A stretch of DNA of 64,000 bases from Hesseltinella vesiculosa. Lineage: Eukaryota > Mucoromycota > Mucoromycetes > Mucorales > Cunninghamellaceae. The notes below the pieces were generated by a model. It saw nothing but the letters and a program-made list of their open reading frames with translations. It made no database searches and was not told where the DNA came from. Location of the stretch: assembly GCA_002104935.1 (NCBI GenBank), contig MCGT01000001.1:372001-436000 (forward strand), read 5' to 3'. The position numbers and the translations under genes were made by a program. Each line of letters opens with the position of its first letter. The stretch's first letter is position 1. Positions 10,664 through 20,531 of the stretch are shown here, in pieces.

Positions 10664-12707
10664 TCACTTGTAGCTGCGACTAGGTGATGATCGCAACCAT
10701 TCCTGATGAGGTTCTGATGATGGACCTCCATGTTGTTGGGCATACATGGCATACGAGGAGGGGCCTTGTTCGTAGCTGGAGGTGTTGACCGAGGTCATTT
10801 CATAGGCGACAGCGGACTGCGAATATTCAGGAGACAGTGGGCGATCGGCGCTGACTGGCGCCATGGGCGAGATGTAGTTCTTGCCTTCGTAGACATATTC
10901 TTGGCTAGGAGAGAAATCTTGGTATGAGTATTCTTGACTAGGAGAATAAGGCACAGGCGGATGGGTCATGCTGGCCAGATTCTGCTGCGATCCGTAGGGG
11001 TTGTCGGTGTGGCCTTGATATTGGAAGGTCGGGGCTGGCTTGAATCTATCTTCGACAAACTGCGACACGCGACGCGACAGGCGTTTGATTTGTCTCGAGG
11101 CTGAACTGCCTGGCTGCGGTGATTCCTGTATTAAGATTTTCGATTCAGCAGGCTGGATGGGCGCCATCGGGTTAGCCACGTTGGATGTCCTTGTGGCTTC
11201 GTTAGGTGTGTTCATGCTGGTAAGATTGCTAGACTGGCCGAGCGGGCGACCGCCGGTGAAGGGTTGCAATGGATGAAACACCAGGATCTAAAAGAAGGGG
11301 AGAAGAAAAAACCGGTGAGTGGACCCCGACACTGATCTTTTGCGCCATACAAAGAGCAAGTAAAGAGAAAGGGCCATGATGTTGACGTTGCTCAAGATCA
11401 CATCGGTGGCAAATTTGCTGTACCCAATGGTTTTTGCAGATGTCAGGCCATCGATACACATGATTAAGAAGGACACCGAGTAGGACAACAGGCAAAAGGA
11501 CATCAAGGCATTGATGTCCTTGAAATATCGGATCTTGTTCAGCGTGGTGGAGTTGATACCATTCATTTTGGCGACTCGAATTAGCCGCTGGAATCGAAAA
11601 TTGGTGCGGACGCCGAGAAAGCTGATGGTCATGACTGGATGAGGAAAAAAAAAAATTGAACCATCTCATATTTATTTTTTTCTGGATCTTACTTTCGAGA
11701 GCATAGGGCAATTGAGGAATGGCCTCGGTTTTGATGGGGTCATCATGGTAGTACCACTGAAGAACAGGAAACAAGGCAGCGGTGACAACAGCCCTAAGAG
11801 GATCATATGAAAAATGAACGATAAGCAGGATGAACACTGCTTAACCCCTGCCTACCAAACCATGTAAAATTTGAATTCCAAAGAACTCATAAAGTCCTTT
11901 TTAGCCAGCGTGTTGGATAGATAATTCCAAAAGGACTGTAGCATAAAATAAAGGCATGTTTGAATAGAAAATGCAGCGGATTGGATGTAGGTGGCAGCCT
12001 ATTTTTGGAAAAGAAAGGGGAAGAAATTAGAGTTTAGCGCAGAAAAGAAAGAAAAAAAAAAAAAGGCTGGAGCTGCTCTTACGGATGCCAACTGATGGTT
12101 CTCTGGGCTCCAATACTGGTATGGTTTCGCCATGCCAATAGGCCCATGCATGATAAAGCCCTCGTTGTATTTGATGTAGGTGAACAATACGTCTAAGATT
12201 AAAAAAGGTCTAAAGTTAGAAAATGGCATGTGATTACCAAAAAAAGTCCGCTCTCTTTGACACATCTGCTCAAGCAAAAGTGCCAAAAAAGTAAAAGGCC
12301 TCTATCGAATCGGCCCACGCAACGCATTCTCTTTGCTTCTTATTTTAATTTGTCTTACCCCATGTCAGTTGAACGTGGATCATCAAGAGCATGAGCACTG
12401 TGCAGATAGACTTCAATTCACCAGCAAAGATTCTTTTTGGGTGTAAGCATCGAAACCGGTCGCCCTGATACATCGAGTACATGAAAAAGCACATGGTATA
12501 TATATAATATCCGCATCGTTCTAACCAGAGAAAAGTCAACAAACCAAAACACTAAAAAAAGAAAGATGTGGTTTGTTCATGAGCAAAAACTTACCGAGGT
12601 ATGTAAAGTCACTGCGGTTGAAAAAAAAATCAGTCGACGGCGGCACGAAGTGAAAGTCAGCATTGCCATGCCAACAAGGCGGGGAGATCTCGTTACCTCA
12701 AATGCAT
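10664..12707 (-). CDS. Seven-TM receptor-like membrane protein, copy 1
   Basis: Eight coding exons, 12697-12707, 12595-12611, 12359-12520, 12083-12192, 11856-11998, 11693-11793, 11351-11634 and 10664-11287, give 483 aa, all in phase. It starts MHLSDFTYLERC, encoded by an 11-nt exon, a 17-nt micro-exon and the next exon. About seven hydrophobic segments follow (for example SICTVLMLLMIHVQLTW, FYMVWAVVTAALFPVLQWYY, LMSFCLLSYSVSFLIMCIDG), then a roughly 200-residue hydrophilic tail. The tail contains KRLSRRVSQFVEDRF and PMAPVSADRPLSP, both related to the tails of copies 2 and 3. Topology resembles a G-protein-coupled receptor, but I recognise no known receptor class. Function unknown. Confidence 0.75.
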
Positions 12708-13432
12708 CCTGGCACTTTCTTTTCAAGACAACAATGAAAAGGAAAAGGAAAAGAAAAAACAGTGATGAGCTAGGAAAAAAAAGGGGAGGATTCGGGGATC
12801 CGTGTTGCGCTTAATCAATTTCACGATCAGCACAGCATGCAATTGACAGTAAACTTTAATTGTATGGGGTTGCTAACGCATACAAAACACATGGCACTGC
12901 TGCTCACATGAACTACCTCTTTTGAAGTACGCCATGGATCAACGTTGGTTCGAAAAAAAATAGGAGAGTCTTCCGCAGGATGAAGAAATAGAGCTTGGGA
13001 GAAGGCGTGATCCGCTTTAGGCGGTCGTAGCTGACTAATGCAACACTTTCTTGTTCGTTGAACATCGCTTTCAATGAATCTACTTCATGAATCTGAGCGC
13101 GAGAATGATGAAATGGAAAAAAAGGTTTGGCCAATTCAGGGTCAGAAACCACGCTGTAGAAAAACTTGAGCTTGTTCACAACGACAAACAAACGAATTCA
13201 TCATCACCAATCATATTATCATGACAAGATACGGCATTGGCCTTTTCATCACCCTTTTACCAAAATTGACGACGTTTGTGCAAGGACCCTCGAGTGCTCC
13301 ACTGGATTTTCGCGGAAAATGTCCTTTGCCTTGCCGCCCTTGCGTCGGCAATTGGAGCTCCGTTTGACTAAAAATAAATGAAAACCAGCTTCGAAAGAAG
13401 GCACGGCAATTTTTAATTTACATGGACCCGGA
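12708..13432. other. Intergenic, 7-TM copy 1 to AFG2-like
   Basis: Holds the promoter of 7-TM copy 1 and the 3' region of the AAA ATPase. A 92-codon minus-strand open frame (12913-13191) has no upstream in-frame ATG and is rich in T-tract Phe; I do not call it a gene. Nothing else is visible. Confidence 0.5.
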
Positions 13433-16388
13433 TCAATGGGTAGCGGCTGTGGTATCATTGTAAGAGTCCAGGATATCTTGAGTGATGGATGGAGGGATGG
13501 TGGCCAATGCTTCTTCAAAATCCTGCATCGTCTATGAAAAAAAAATGAGCTATTTTGCCACAGTCCCGAGGAACACGCTTACCACCTGCTCTGCATCAGG
13601 ATCTCTCCGTAAAGCCATCATGGCAGCTTCTCGGCATATGTTTTGTAGGTCCGCACCGGTATAATATTCCGTCTAGCAAAGAAGAATTAAAAAAAAAAAC
13701 TAAGCACGAGCCAGTTCATTCTATGCGGGATGTCCTCTTACCAGCATGGCTATCACACGTAGGTCTACTTCGTCCGAAACTGGGGTTTTGCGGCTATGGA
13801 TCTTTAGAATATCCAGTCTTGCATCAACATCTGGTGGCGGTACATAGATCAGCCTGTCGAAGCGGCCCGGTCGAAGCAAAGCAGCATCTAGCATGTCAGG
13901 TCTGTTCGTGGCCCCCTGGAAAAAAAAAATATGAGTGACCTTCAAAATGGCGTAACACCTTCTATCCTTACAATCACAAGAACGTTTTCGGCAGTTTCGA
14001 CCCCATCCATTTCGTTCAGCAACGTAGACAGGACACGCTCTTGCACGCTGTCGCCACTGGACCCACCACCTTGACCAAGGTTGCGCTTCCCAACAATGGC
14101 TTCGGTTTCATCCAGAAAGATGATGGACGGAGCTGAAGCACGCGCTCGCTGGAAGGTTTCCCGGATCACCTTTTCAGAATCACCCACGTACGGAGAATAC
14201 AGCTGTGCACCATTAATGGATAAGAAACTTGCTCCAGAGATCGAGGCAATGACTTTGACCAGCGTTGTCTTGCTACACCCGGGCGGACCATACATCAATA
14301 TCCCGCGTGGCGGTTTCAACCCCAAACGTAAAAACGTCGATTTGTAAACCAATGGCCACTCCACAGCTTGTTTCAGTTGCTGCAAGATGCACGTCAGGTC
14401 ATTTCACTTTGTGTGCATCGTTCTGTGCTTACTTTTTTCACTTCTGCCAACCCTCCCACGTCGTCCCAATTGGTCTTTTCGACAGCCACTTGATAGCCTC
14501 GATGCATCGATGGACCAATCTTGGCCATGGCCATTTGGAAACTGCTCATCGTCACTGCAATCGGTCTGGGTCGACAAAGAGAAAAAAAAAAGGGGGGGGG
14601 AATCAGTACCTGTTTTTTTATGTTTTCCAAAAGCTCTTTGTACCTTTGCTGCTGTGCCTGTTGGTGGATGGCATGATAGGTTGCTTCTCGACAGAGAGCA
14701 GTCAAATCGGCAGCGACATAACCATTCGTGCGTGTGGCAAGTTCATCTACAAAGGCTCACAGGTCAACATTGAACCACAAATATAAACTACGAAGTAGCT
14801 ATGTTTACCAAGACTTAACCCAGGGTCCAAAGGCATGGATCGCATCTGCGATGCAAGGAGATTCTTTCGTGTTGCTGTGTCCGGAGCATCTACATGAACC
14901 TCTCGGTCGAATCTGTAGATTAAAAAGGGCGTGAGACCAATGCATGATTTTTGGAGCTGATAAACGTCGTCCTACCTTCCAGGTCGACGCAAAGCAGGAT
15001 CAATGGCATTTGGTCGATTGGTCGCCCCGACAACAACGAATTTACCCTGCTTCACAGTACCATCCATCAGCGTCAGCAGCTGCGCGACCATTCGGTTTTC
15101 GTGGGACTGGGCCTGTTCTCTTCTGGGTGTCAGTGCATCCTAACCAGACAATACAAGTGGTTGTGTAAGATATCTTTTTTTCCCTTGAGAAAACAAGACG
15201 GACGTACGATTTCATCAATAAACAGGATCACAGGATGGCTGCCATCACTAGCAAGATCTTGAGCTTGCTTAAATCGGAGCCGCAACTTTTCTTCGCTTTC
15301 ACCGACGTAGGGGCCATACAGCTCTGGCCCATGGATCACCAGCAGTTTGGCACCATATTGGTTTGCTACTGACGAGACCAAGAAAGTCTTGCCGACACCA
15401 GGAGGCCCATACAACAAAATGCCTTTGGGGCATTCAATACCAAGAGTTGCAAGCGACTGTTGATGGCTGAAAGGGTAGCTGATCATTTCAATCAAGGCGT
15501 CATAGGCCCGTTCCAAGCCAAATGGTTTTCCAGTTTTGGGTGTAGGCTCATCTTTGACCGTCAGTGCTGTCATGGATGTTTGGAGTTGATCGATGCTGTC
15601 TGGTGCCGCTGCTGCTTTTTTGCAAGGGACTTCGCTGTAGTCAATACGCGTACCCGATACAACCAAAGACGGCTCATTTGCAAGATGCATGGCTACGACC
15701 TTTATAAAAGCGAATATGGTCAGTGTACTCAGGCCACCGAAGATAACATACCTGGATCGTCAACGGTGGTTGTTTGGAGGGCGATGTAGGTTGTACGAGA
15801 CATCCTTGTGTAACAACCAGACCCTGCAATAGCTGCCGTATTGTCTACAAAAAAAAAAAAGCTCAGAGAGGTTGTTGTTGGGCGCGTACAAGGTATACCT
15901 CAGTTTTTTGTAATGGAGTGCCTTGATCATATACAAAGCCATATTGATGCAATTGCTGTTTCTCAGATCCTGAACGTACCATGACATGCACAGTGATCTG
16001 AAGACATGGTGGAGGTGTCAGGGTGGTAAGAGATAATACTACAAAAAAAAAAAAAAAAGAGTGGGTGGGTAGTCTTTTTTTTTTTTTGGTTGCTACTTCC
16101 TGCCTTACCTTCAGGATTGCCATCTTCTTTAGCATCGCCCACATATTTGCTGACATGGCTATCAATAACAATTTGATTGGATTGAATAGCGGCAGGCCAT
16201 AGCCTACAATAATAGATCTAACAAAACAAAAATCAGTCAAAATCTGTTGATCACACTCTTTTTCGATTGTGTACTTTTTGCTCTGTCTTGACTTCACACC
16301 AAGATCCAATGGTGCGCTCCTCTTTGATGAACTGATCATAGCTCATCTGTGCTGTGCCAGCTACAAGATCACCATGAACAACACGCAT
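13433..16388 (-). CDS. AFG2/SPATA5-family double AAA ATPase
   Basis: Thirteen exons give 740 aa: 16275-16388, 16109-16217, 15899-16038, 15752-15844, 15208-15699, 14976-15139, 14809-14912, 14644-14746, 14433-14565, 13972-14379, 13742-13915, 13583-13672, 13433-13531. AAA-1 has Walker A GPPGVGKT (about residues 250-257), Walker B ILFIDEID and the [20 protein letters not shown] block. AAA-2 has GPPGCSKT (about 515-522), typical of the Afg2/Drg1/SPATA5 clade, with Walker [10 protein letters not shown]. Yeast Afg2/Drg1 is a Cdc48-like hexamer that strips Rlp24 from cytoplasmic pre-60S ribosomes. The intron at 14566-14643 (78 bp) is also open in frame, so its retention would add 26 residues. The start ATG at 16388 is the first in frame; the N-terminal exons are less certain. 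Confidence 0.87.
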
Positions 16389-16479
16389 CCTGAACGATAA
16401 AAAAAAGCAGCTGAAAAAGAAAATACTGTAGCCAGCAAGAAAAAAAGCGGCAGCCGTAAAATCCTAATTTGGCAGGGGA

Positions 16480-16620
16480 TCTTCACTGGGAATCAGAGAT
16501 GCAATACTAAATTTGCGGCAAGTTGGCTGGGTGACCTTTGCCAATCGACTTGACTTTTTCAATATCGATGTATCGCATAAAAAAATACACTCATGCAATA
16601 CGTCACATTGATCCAGCCAG
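16480..16620 (+). repeat. Dispersed repeat, copy A left fragment
   Basis: Shares GGGAATC..GATGC, then AAGTTGGCTGG...CCAATCGACT...TTTTTCA, with 48870-48940 on the same strand and with 26600-26700 on the opposite strand. Degenerate, with no ORF and no terminal inverted repeats that I could see. Confidence 0.55.
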
Positions 16621-16934
16621 CTGAAAAAAACAATTATGGCACTTAAAGGTATGGGGGCTCTCGAAAGCAATTTGATGAAAAAGTCGCTAATGATTCTTAA
16701 CAATCGACACCCACCAGCTGTATTTTTGCATACAGAACCGTTTAAAATGGTGAGAAACGACAAAGATTACAATAAACCACCATCCCCATCCATTACTGTA
16801 TTTTCATCATCTTTCATACTTGGCAGGGTGATCTAAACTAAGCAACGCGATTTGTTCAGTATCATCACTATTCATGAGTTATAGTACCACGCAAAATATC
16901 ATATCGATGCACTTAGCTCATTTTTTCTGTGCAG

Positions 16935-17055
16935 CACCAACTATTTTCTAGAGTGGACATTTTCTCCAGGGGAACCCCCAGGCGATCTGGCCAAAAAAAA
17001 AAAAAAAAAAACAAAAACTAGGGCAACTTCATCAAAAATCGGTTTGCCGCAAATT
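16935..17055 (-). repeat. Dispersed repeat, copy A right fragment
   Basis: Contains ACATTTTCTCCAGGGGAACC followed by CAGGCGATCT. It aligns with CATTTTCCCCAGGGCACCCC then GGGCGATCT at 26711 and, inverted, with AGATCGCCTTGGGGTC at 48802. A CCGCAAATTTT shared with copy C follows. Confidence 0.55.
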
Positions 17056-17397
17056 TTATTTAGCATAGGATGAACGGTGACCATGGTTAGCCCTGGCCAC
17101 TCGGAGATCGTGGTGCAGAACGAGGAGCGGATAAAATGTGTTGGTCCCCCAAGCTTGCCACCTGTCGGCTTTAAAAAAGGGGAAACAGCAGCGCAACGAT
17201 CTGTCTTTCTTCCTTTTTTTTGTGTGTGTACAATGAGGTTTATTTAAGTTGTAGGAATATGAATTATACAGAAAAAAAAGATTACAAAAAGAGACAAGAG
17301 GTGATAAAATAAACAAAAAGGATGAAGGAGGATATGCCGGTATCGCTTTTTTTTTTTTTTTTAGCTATGGGTCAGGAGGTTGTGGGTTGGGTTTTTC

Positions 17398-19314
17398 TTA
17401 GAATCGAGGTTGACGACGGCTAGGGGAGGATCTTAACCAGTCATTCTGAGGAGTCATCATATCAGAAGGCGAGGGAGAAATGGCGACGGGTAATGTATCG
17501 GCAGATTCGTCATAGTAGGAGCCATACAAATTAGACTGGTATTGAACTCGACGAGGCTGGGGAGGGTCTTGCCGCTGTTGGAAAGGAGGTGGCGACCGCT
17601 GGTGGTGTCGGGAGACAAAATCATCCATTGAAATGTCACTTTGTTGGTTGGCGACAGCGCGGGTAAGTGGCACGGTGTCGGACTGAGAAGGAGGGTAGTC
17701 GACGCTGACAGGACTCATGGGGCGAAGGAAGGTCTTGCTTTCGTGCCGAAGAGTTTGGCTGGCCGAGGGTTTGGAAGGATTGGTGGGAAAGGGCGATCGA
17801 GATGGCCGTGGCTGGGTTTGGTCAAAGGTCTGTTGGAAGGAGTTGGTAGGCACATCCATCATGCGATTGCCATTCTGGAATCGGTCGCCAATGAAGCTGG
17901 TAACGCGTTGGCTGAAGCGTTTGTAAGGAGAGGCGCCGGTATTTTTGAATTCCATGGGTGGTTGGGTATGAGAGTTCATGTAGGCGTTGGTGTTGCTGCG
18001 CATATCACCGCTCTTTACGCCTCCGGATGTTCCAGTTTCGTTCACAGCATAGCCACCCAAAAAGGTCTTGAGGGGATGGAAAATGGCAATCTACCAGGAA
18101 AGAAGAGATGAGTCACGCGGTCCAATTCTTGGTTCCCAACCCTTACAAAGAGGACATAGAGAGACAAGGCAGTGATGTTAACATTGACAAGGATGACGTC
18201 CGAAGCAAACTTGTTCTGGGCAATGGGACCGTCCAGCATACCGTCAATACAAAACACAAAGAAGGAGGAGGAGTAGGAGAATTGGCAGACCATCATCAAA
18301 AAGTTGACATCCTTAAAATAGGTGAGTTTGGAGATCACGGTTTTGTTGGCACCAGTTTGCTTGGCATTTCGCACGAGGCGCGCGAATCGTCGATGAGTGC
18401 GGATGCCAAGAAGAGCCGTAATGAACACTAAACAGGAGAATGGGATTGAATATCCTTGCTTTCAAGCTGAAGTCAAGTTTACCTTGACCACCATAAGGAA
18501 TGCCTAGGATGAATTCAATCTTGGGGTTGAAATGATAATACCATTCAAGAATGGGGAAAAGTGCAAGGGTAATGATAGCCCTGAGAAGAAAAAAAAAAAA
18601 GGTGTGAATAGAGTTGAGCAGATGCAAAAGCATATGGCTTACCAAACAATATACGACATGAATTCAAAGGAACTCATGAAGCTCTTTTTGGCAACAGCGT
18701 TGGACAGATAATTCCAAAAGCATTGAAGCATAAAATAAAGGCATGATTCGATGGAATAAGCACCTGATTGAATATAAGCGGCAATCTGCGGAAAGAGAAA
18801 AAGAAAGAGGGACAAAAAAAGGGGGGACCCAGGGGATTTCAAAGTCAGACATATAGAGTTGCCTTTTGAGCCTTTGCTTTTTCTTACCGAGGACAGGTTT
18901 TGATTGCTTGGTGAATAGGCAAGAAAAGGCTTTTGCACGCCCACAGCCCCATCCAAAACATAACCTTCCTTGTATTTAACGTAGGTAAAGATGGCATCCC
19001 AACTGACCTGGGCTGTCATCATCAAGAACATCAGCACCGTGCAAATGGATTTCATTTCACCAGAAAAGATTTTCTTTGGGCTAAGGCATTTGAATCGATC
19101 GCCTTGGTAGATTGAAAATATGAAATAGGCCATTGCGTACACGTAAATCCAGCATCGTTCTAATCAAATTCAATGTGTGAGCTCGTCTCCCCTTTTTGTT
19201 GTAGTCGATGGCCAACTTACCCAAAAATGTAAAGTCGCTAATTGACATGCAAATAAAAAAAAAAGTTGAGTGTCTTGATGCCTCCTTTATTTGATCCTAT
19301 TACCTAAGATGCAT
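17398..19314 (-). CDS. Seven-TM receptor-like membrane protein, copy 2
   Basis: Seven coding exons, 19304-19314, 19221-19237, 18888-19159, 18643-18785, 18483-18580, 18147-18427 and 17398-18090, encode 504 aa. It begins MHLSDFTFLERCW from the same 11-nt exon plus 17-nt micro-exon arrangement as copy 1. Exon 3 is 272 nt, exactly the sum of copy 1 exons 3 and 4 (162 + 110), so one intron has been lost here or gained elsewhere. Shared blocks include GDRFKCLSPKKIFSGEMKS, FWNYLSNAVAKKSFMSSFEF and FASDVILVNVNITALSLY. The tail (about 230 aa) has KRFSQRVTSFIGDRF and RPMSPVSVDYPPS. It probably sits in the plasma or an internal membrane with a cytosolic tail. Function unknown. Confidence 0.77.
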
Positions 19315-19639
19315 GTTTAATAAACTGACCAGGCCAGGGTCAATGACAAGAAAAACGGGAGAGTTGAGAAGAGAAAAAGAAGAGAGAAAAAGGATCTGGG
19401 CCTGAGCTTTTCTTTGCATGCTGGCTGTAAACTCTGTTTTCCTTTCGATCAAAAAGAGAACAAGGTGACACAACGTTAATTGTGTGACCCCCCCCTCTCT
19501 TTATTTTAGGTCGTTGGCAACCAGAAAGGAAAATACAAAAAATAAAAGAGCGGAGCCAATGAATCTCGACAAGAAAAATGAACCTGTTTTTTTCTACCAG
19601 ACTAGTATTTTTCTCTTTCTTCTAATTTTGTGAACAACC
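19315..19639. other. Divergent promoter region, 7-TM copy 2 / GPI protein
   Basis: A 325-bp shared upstream region of two divergently transcribed genes. Purine-rich tracts and a TTCTTCTAATTTT leader precede the start at 19640. No binding site that I can name with confidence. Confidence 0.45.
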
Positions 19640-20212
19640 ATGACACTCAGCATCAAGTTATGTTTCTTTGCATTGGCAATGATGCTTGGTATTTGCCAAG
19701 CCATTGGCCATGAAGGCTACAGTCTCCAAACGCTCGATAAACGTGCTGCTGCCAAACTGCCTTTTGACACATTGCCTGGCTCGCAATGTGCAGTCCCTGC
19801 TGTGTGCTCCAATTTGAATATTAATGTGACATGTCGCTGCAATGATGTTGTTACTGTCTGTCAAGCTACTGGCTCCAACGGTTACTGCTGGGGTTCGGCC
19901 ACCTTGACCACCAGCACCAACTGCCCTGCTATTCCTTCCAGCTGCTCAGGCTCTTTCAACGGCACCGCCAGCTGTCTCTGCAACCCCACCAATGTGCTCT
20001 GTGTCGATGGCTCTCGCAACTACTGCTATGGCTCCGTCGCGGGCTCCACTGTCACCCTGTCCACTCTACCTACCGGCAATGCCACGACCTCTGGCTCGCC
20101 TTCTGGTTCCAGCGCCCCTGCCCAAGCTACCACCAGCCAGGCTTCGATCCTTCACCATTCCTCTTTGGTCCTCGTGGCCCTCCTTTTGGGCGCTTTGGTC
20201 CTGTTGAACTAG
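19640..20212 (+). CDS. Secreted cysteine-rich protein, probably GPI-anchored, two tandem domains
   Basis: Single exon, 190 aa. Signal peptide at about 1-21 (ending CQA), then a Kex2-type dibasic LDKR at about 31-34. Two tandem copies of a six-cysteine unit follow: C-x5-C-x8-C-x-C-x6-C-x8-C-W-G-S, and a near match ending Y-C-Y-G-S. N-glycosylation sequons NVT, NGT and NAT are visible. A Ser/Thr/Gly/Pro linker leads to a hydrophobic C-terminus (LVLVALLLGALVLLN) without a cytosolic tail, as in GPI signals. Probably a cell-surface or wall protein. I recognise no named domain. It lies divergently next to a 7-TM receptor-like gene. Confidence 0.85.
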   Translation: MTLSIKLCFFALAMMLGICQAIGHEGYSLQTLDKRAAAKLPFDTLPGSQCAVPAVCSNLNINVTCRCNDVVTVCQATGSNGYCWGSATLTTSTNCPAIPSSCSGSFNGTASCLCNPTNVLCVDGSRNYCYGSVAGSTVTLSTLPTGNATTSGSPSGSSAPAQATTSQASILHHSSLVLVALLLGALVLLN

Positions 20213-20531
20213 ATCACCCCTGTTCTTTTTGATTTAGACTACCAATCAGGCAAAGACACCACCCGACCTTTTCATACCACTTAAAAAAAAATACAGAAAA
20301 TGTCAGGACGCATTGTGACACAATAGAAATCCTTTCAAGCGTGGCCCAGGCCCAATATCACATCGTAATTGATTCTCGCCCTTGGTGCCACCATGAATAT
20401 TATGCTCATCTTTCTTCATATTCCCTCTAAAAAAAAAGACAATGGAGACATTATTTATTATCAGAGAGATCTATTATTAAGAGAGAGTTTTTTTTTTCTT
20501 TTGTAAAAAACAAAATAAGAAGAGGGGTAGG
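20213..20531. other. Convergent 3' region
   Basis: 319 bp between the stop codons of the GPI protein and 7-TM copy 3. Carries T/A tracts and presumed polyadenylation regions. Nothing else seen. Confidence 0.5.

Larger units (their letters stand above)
16389..17397. other. Repeat-bearing intergenic region
   Basis: Upstream of the AAA ATPase and downstream of 7-TM copy 2. No convincing gene: the 99-codon frame on the minus strand (16464-16763) falls largely in repeat sequence. The region carries two fragments of the dispersed repeat described below, in opposite orientation, plus A-runs at about 16993-17011 and T-runs at about 17347-17362. Confidence 0.55.

Noticed and set aside
12913..13191. 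92-codon minus-strand frame between 7-TM copy 1 and the AAA ATPase
   Set aside because: It has no in-frame ATG until well inside, contains T-tract Phe runs, and no upstream exon joins it in phase. No family recognised.
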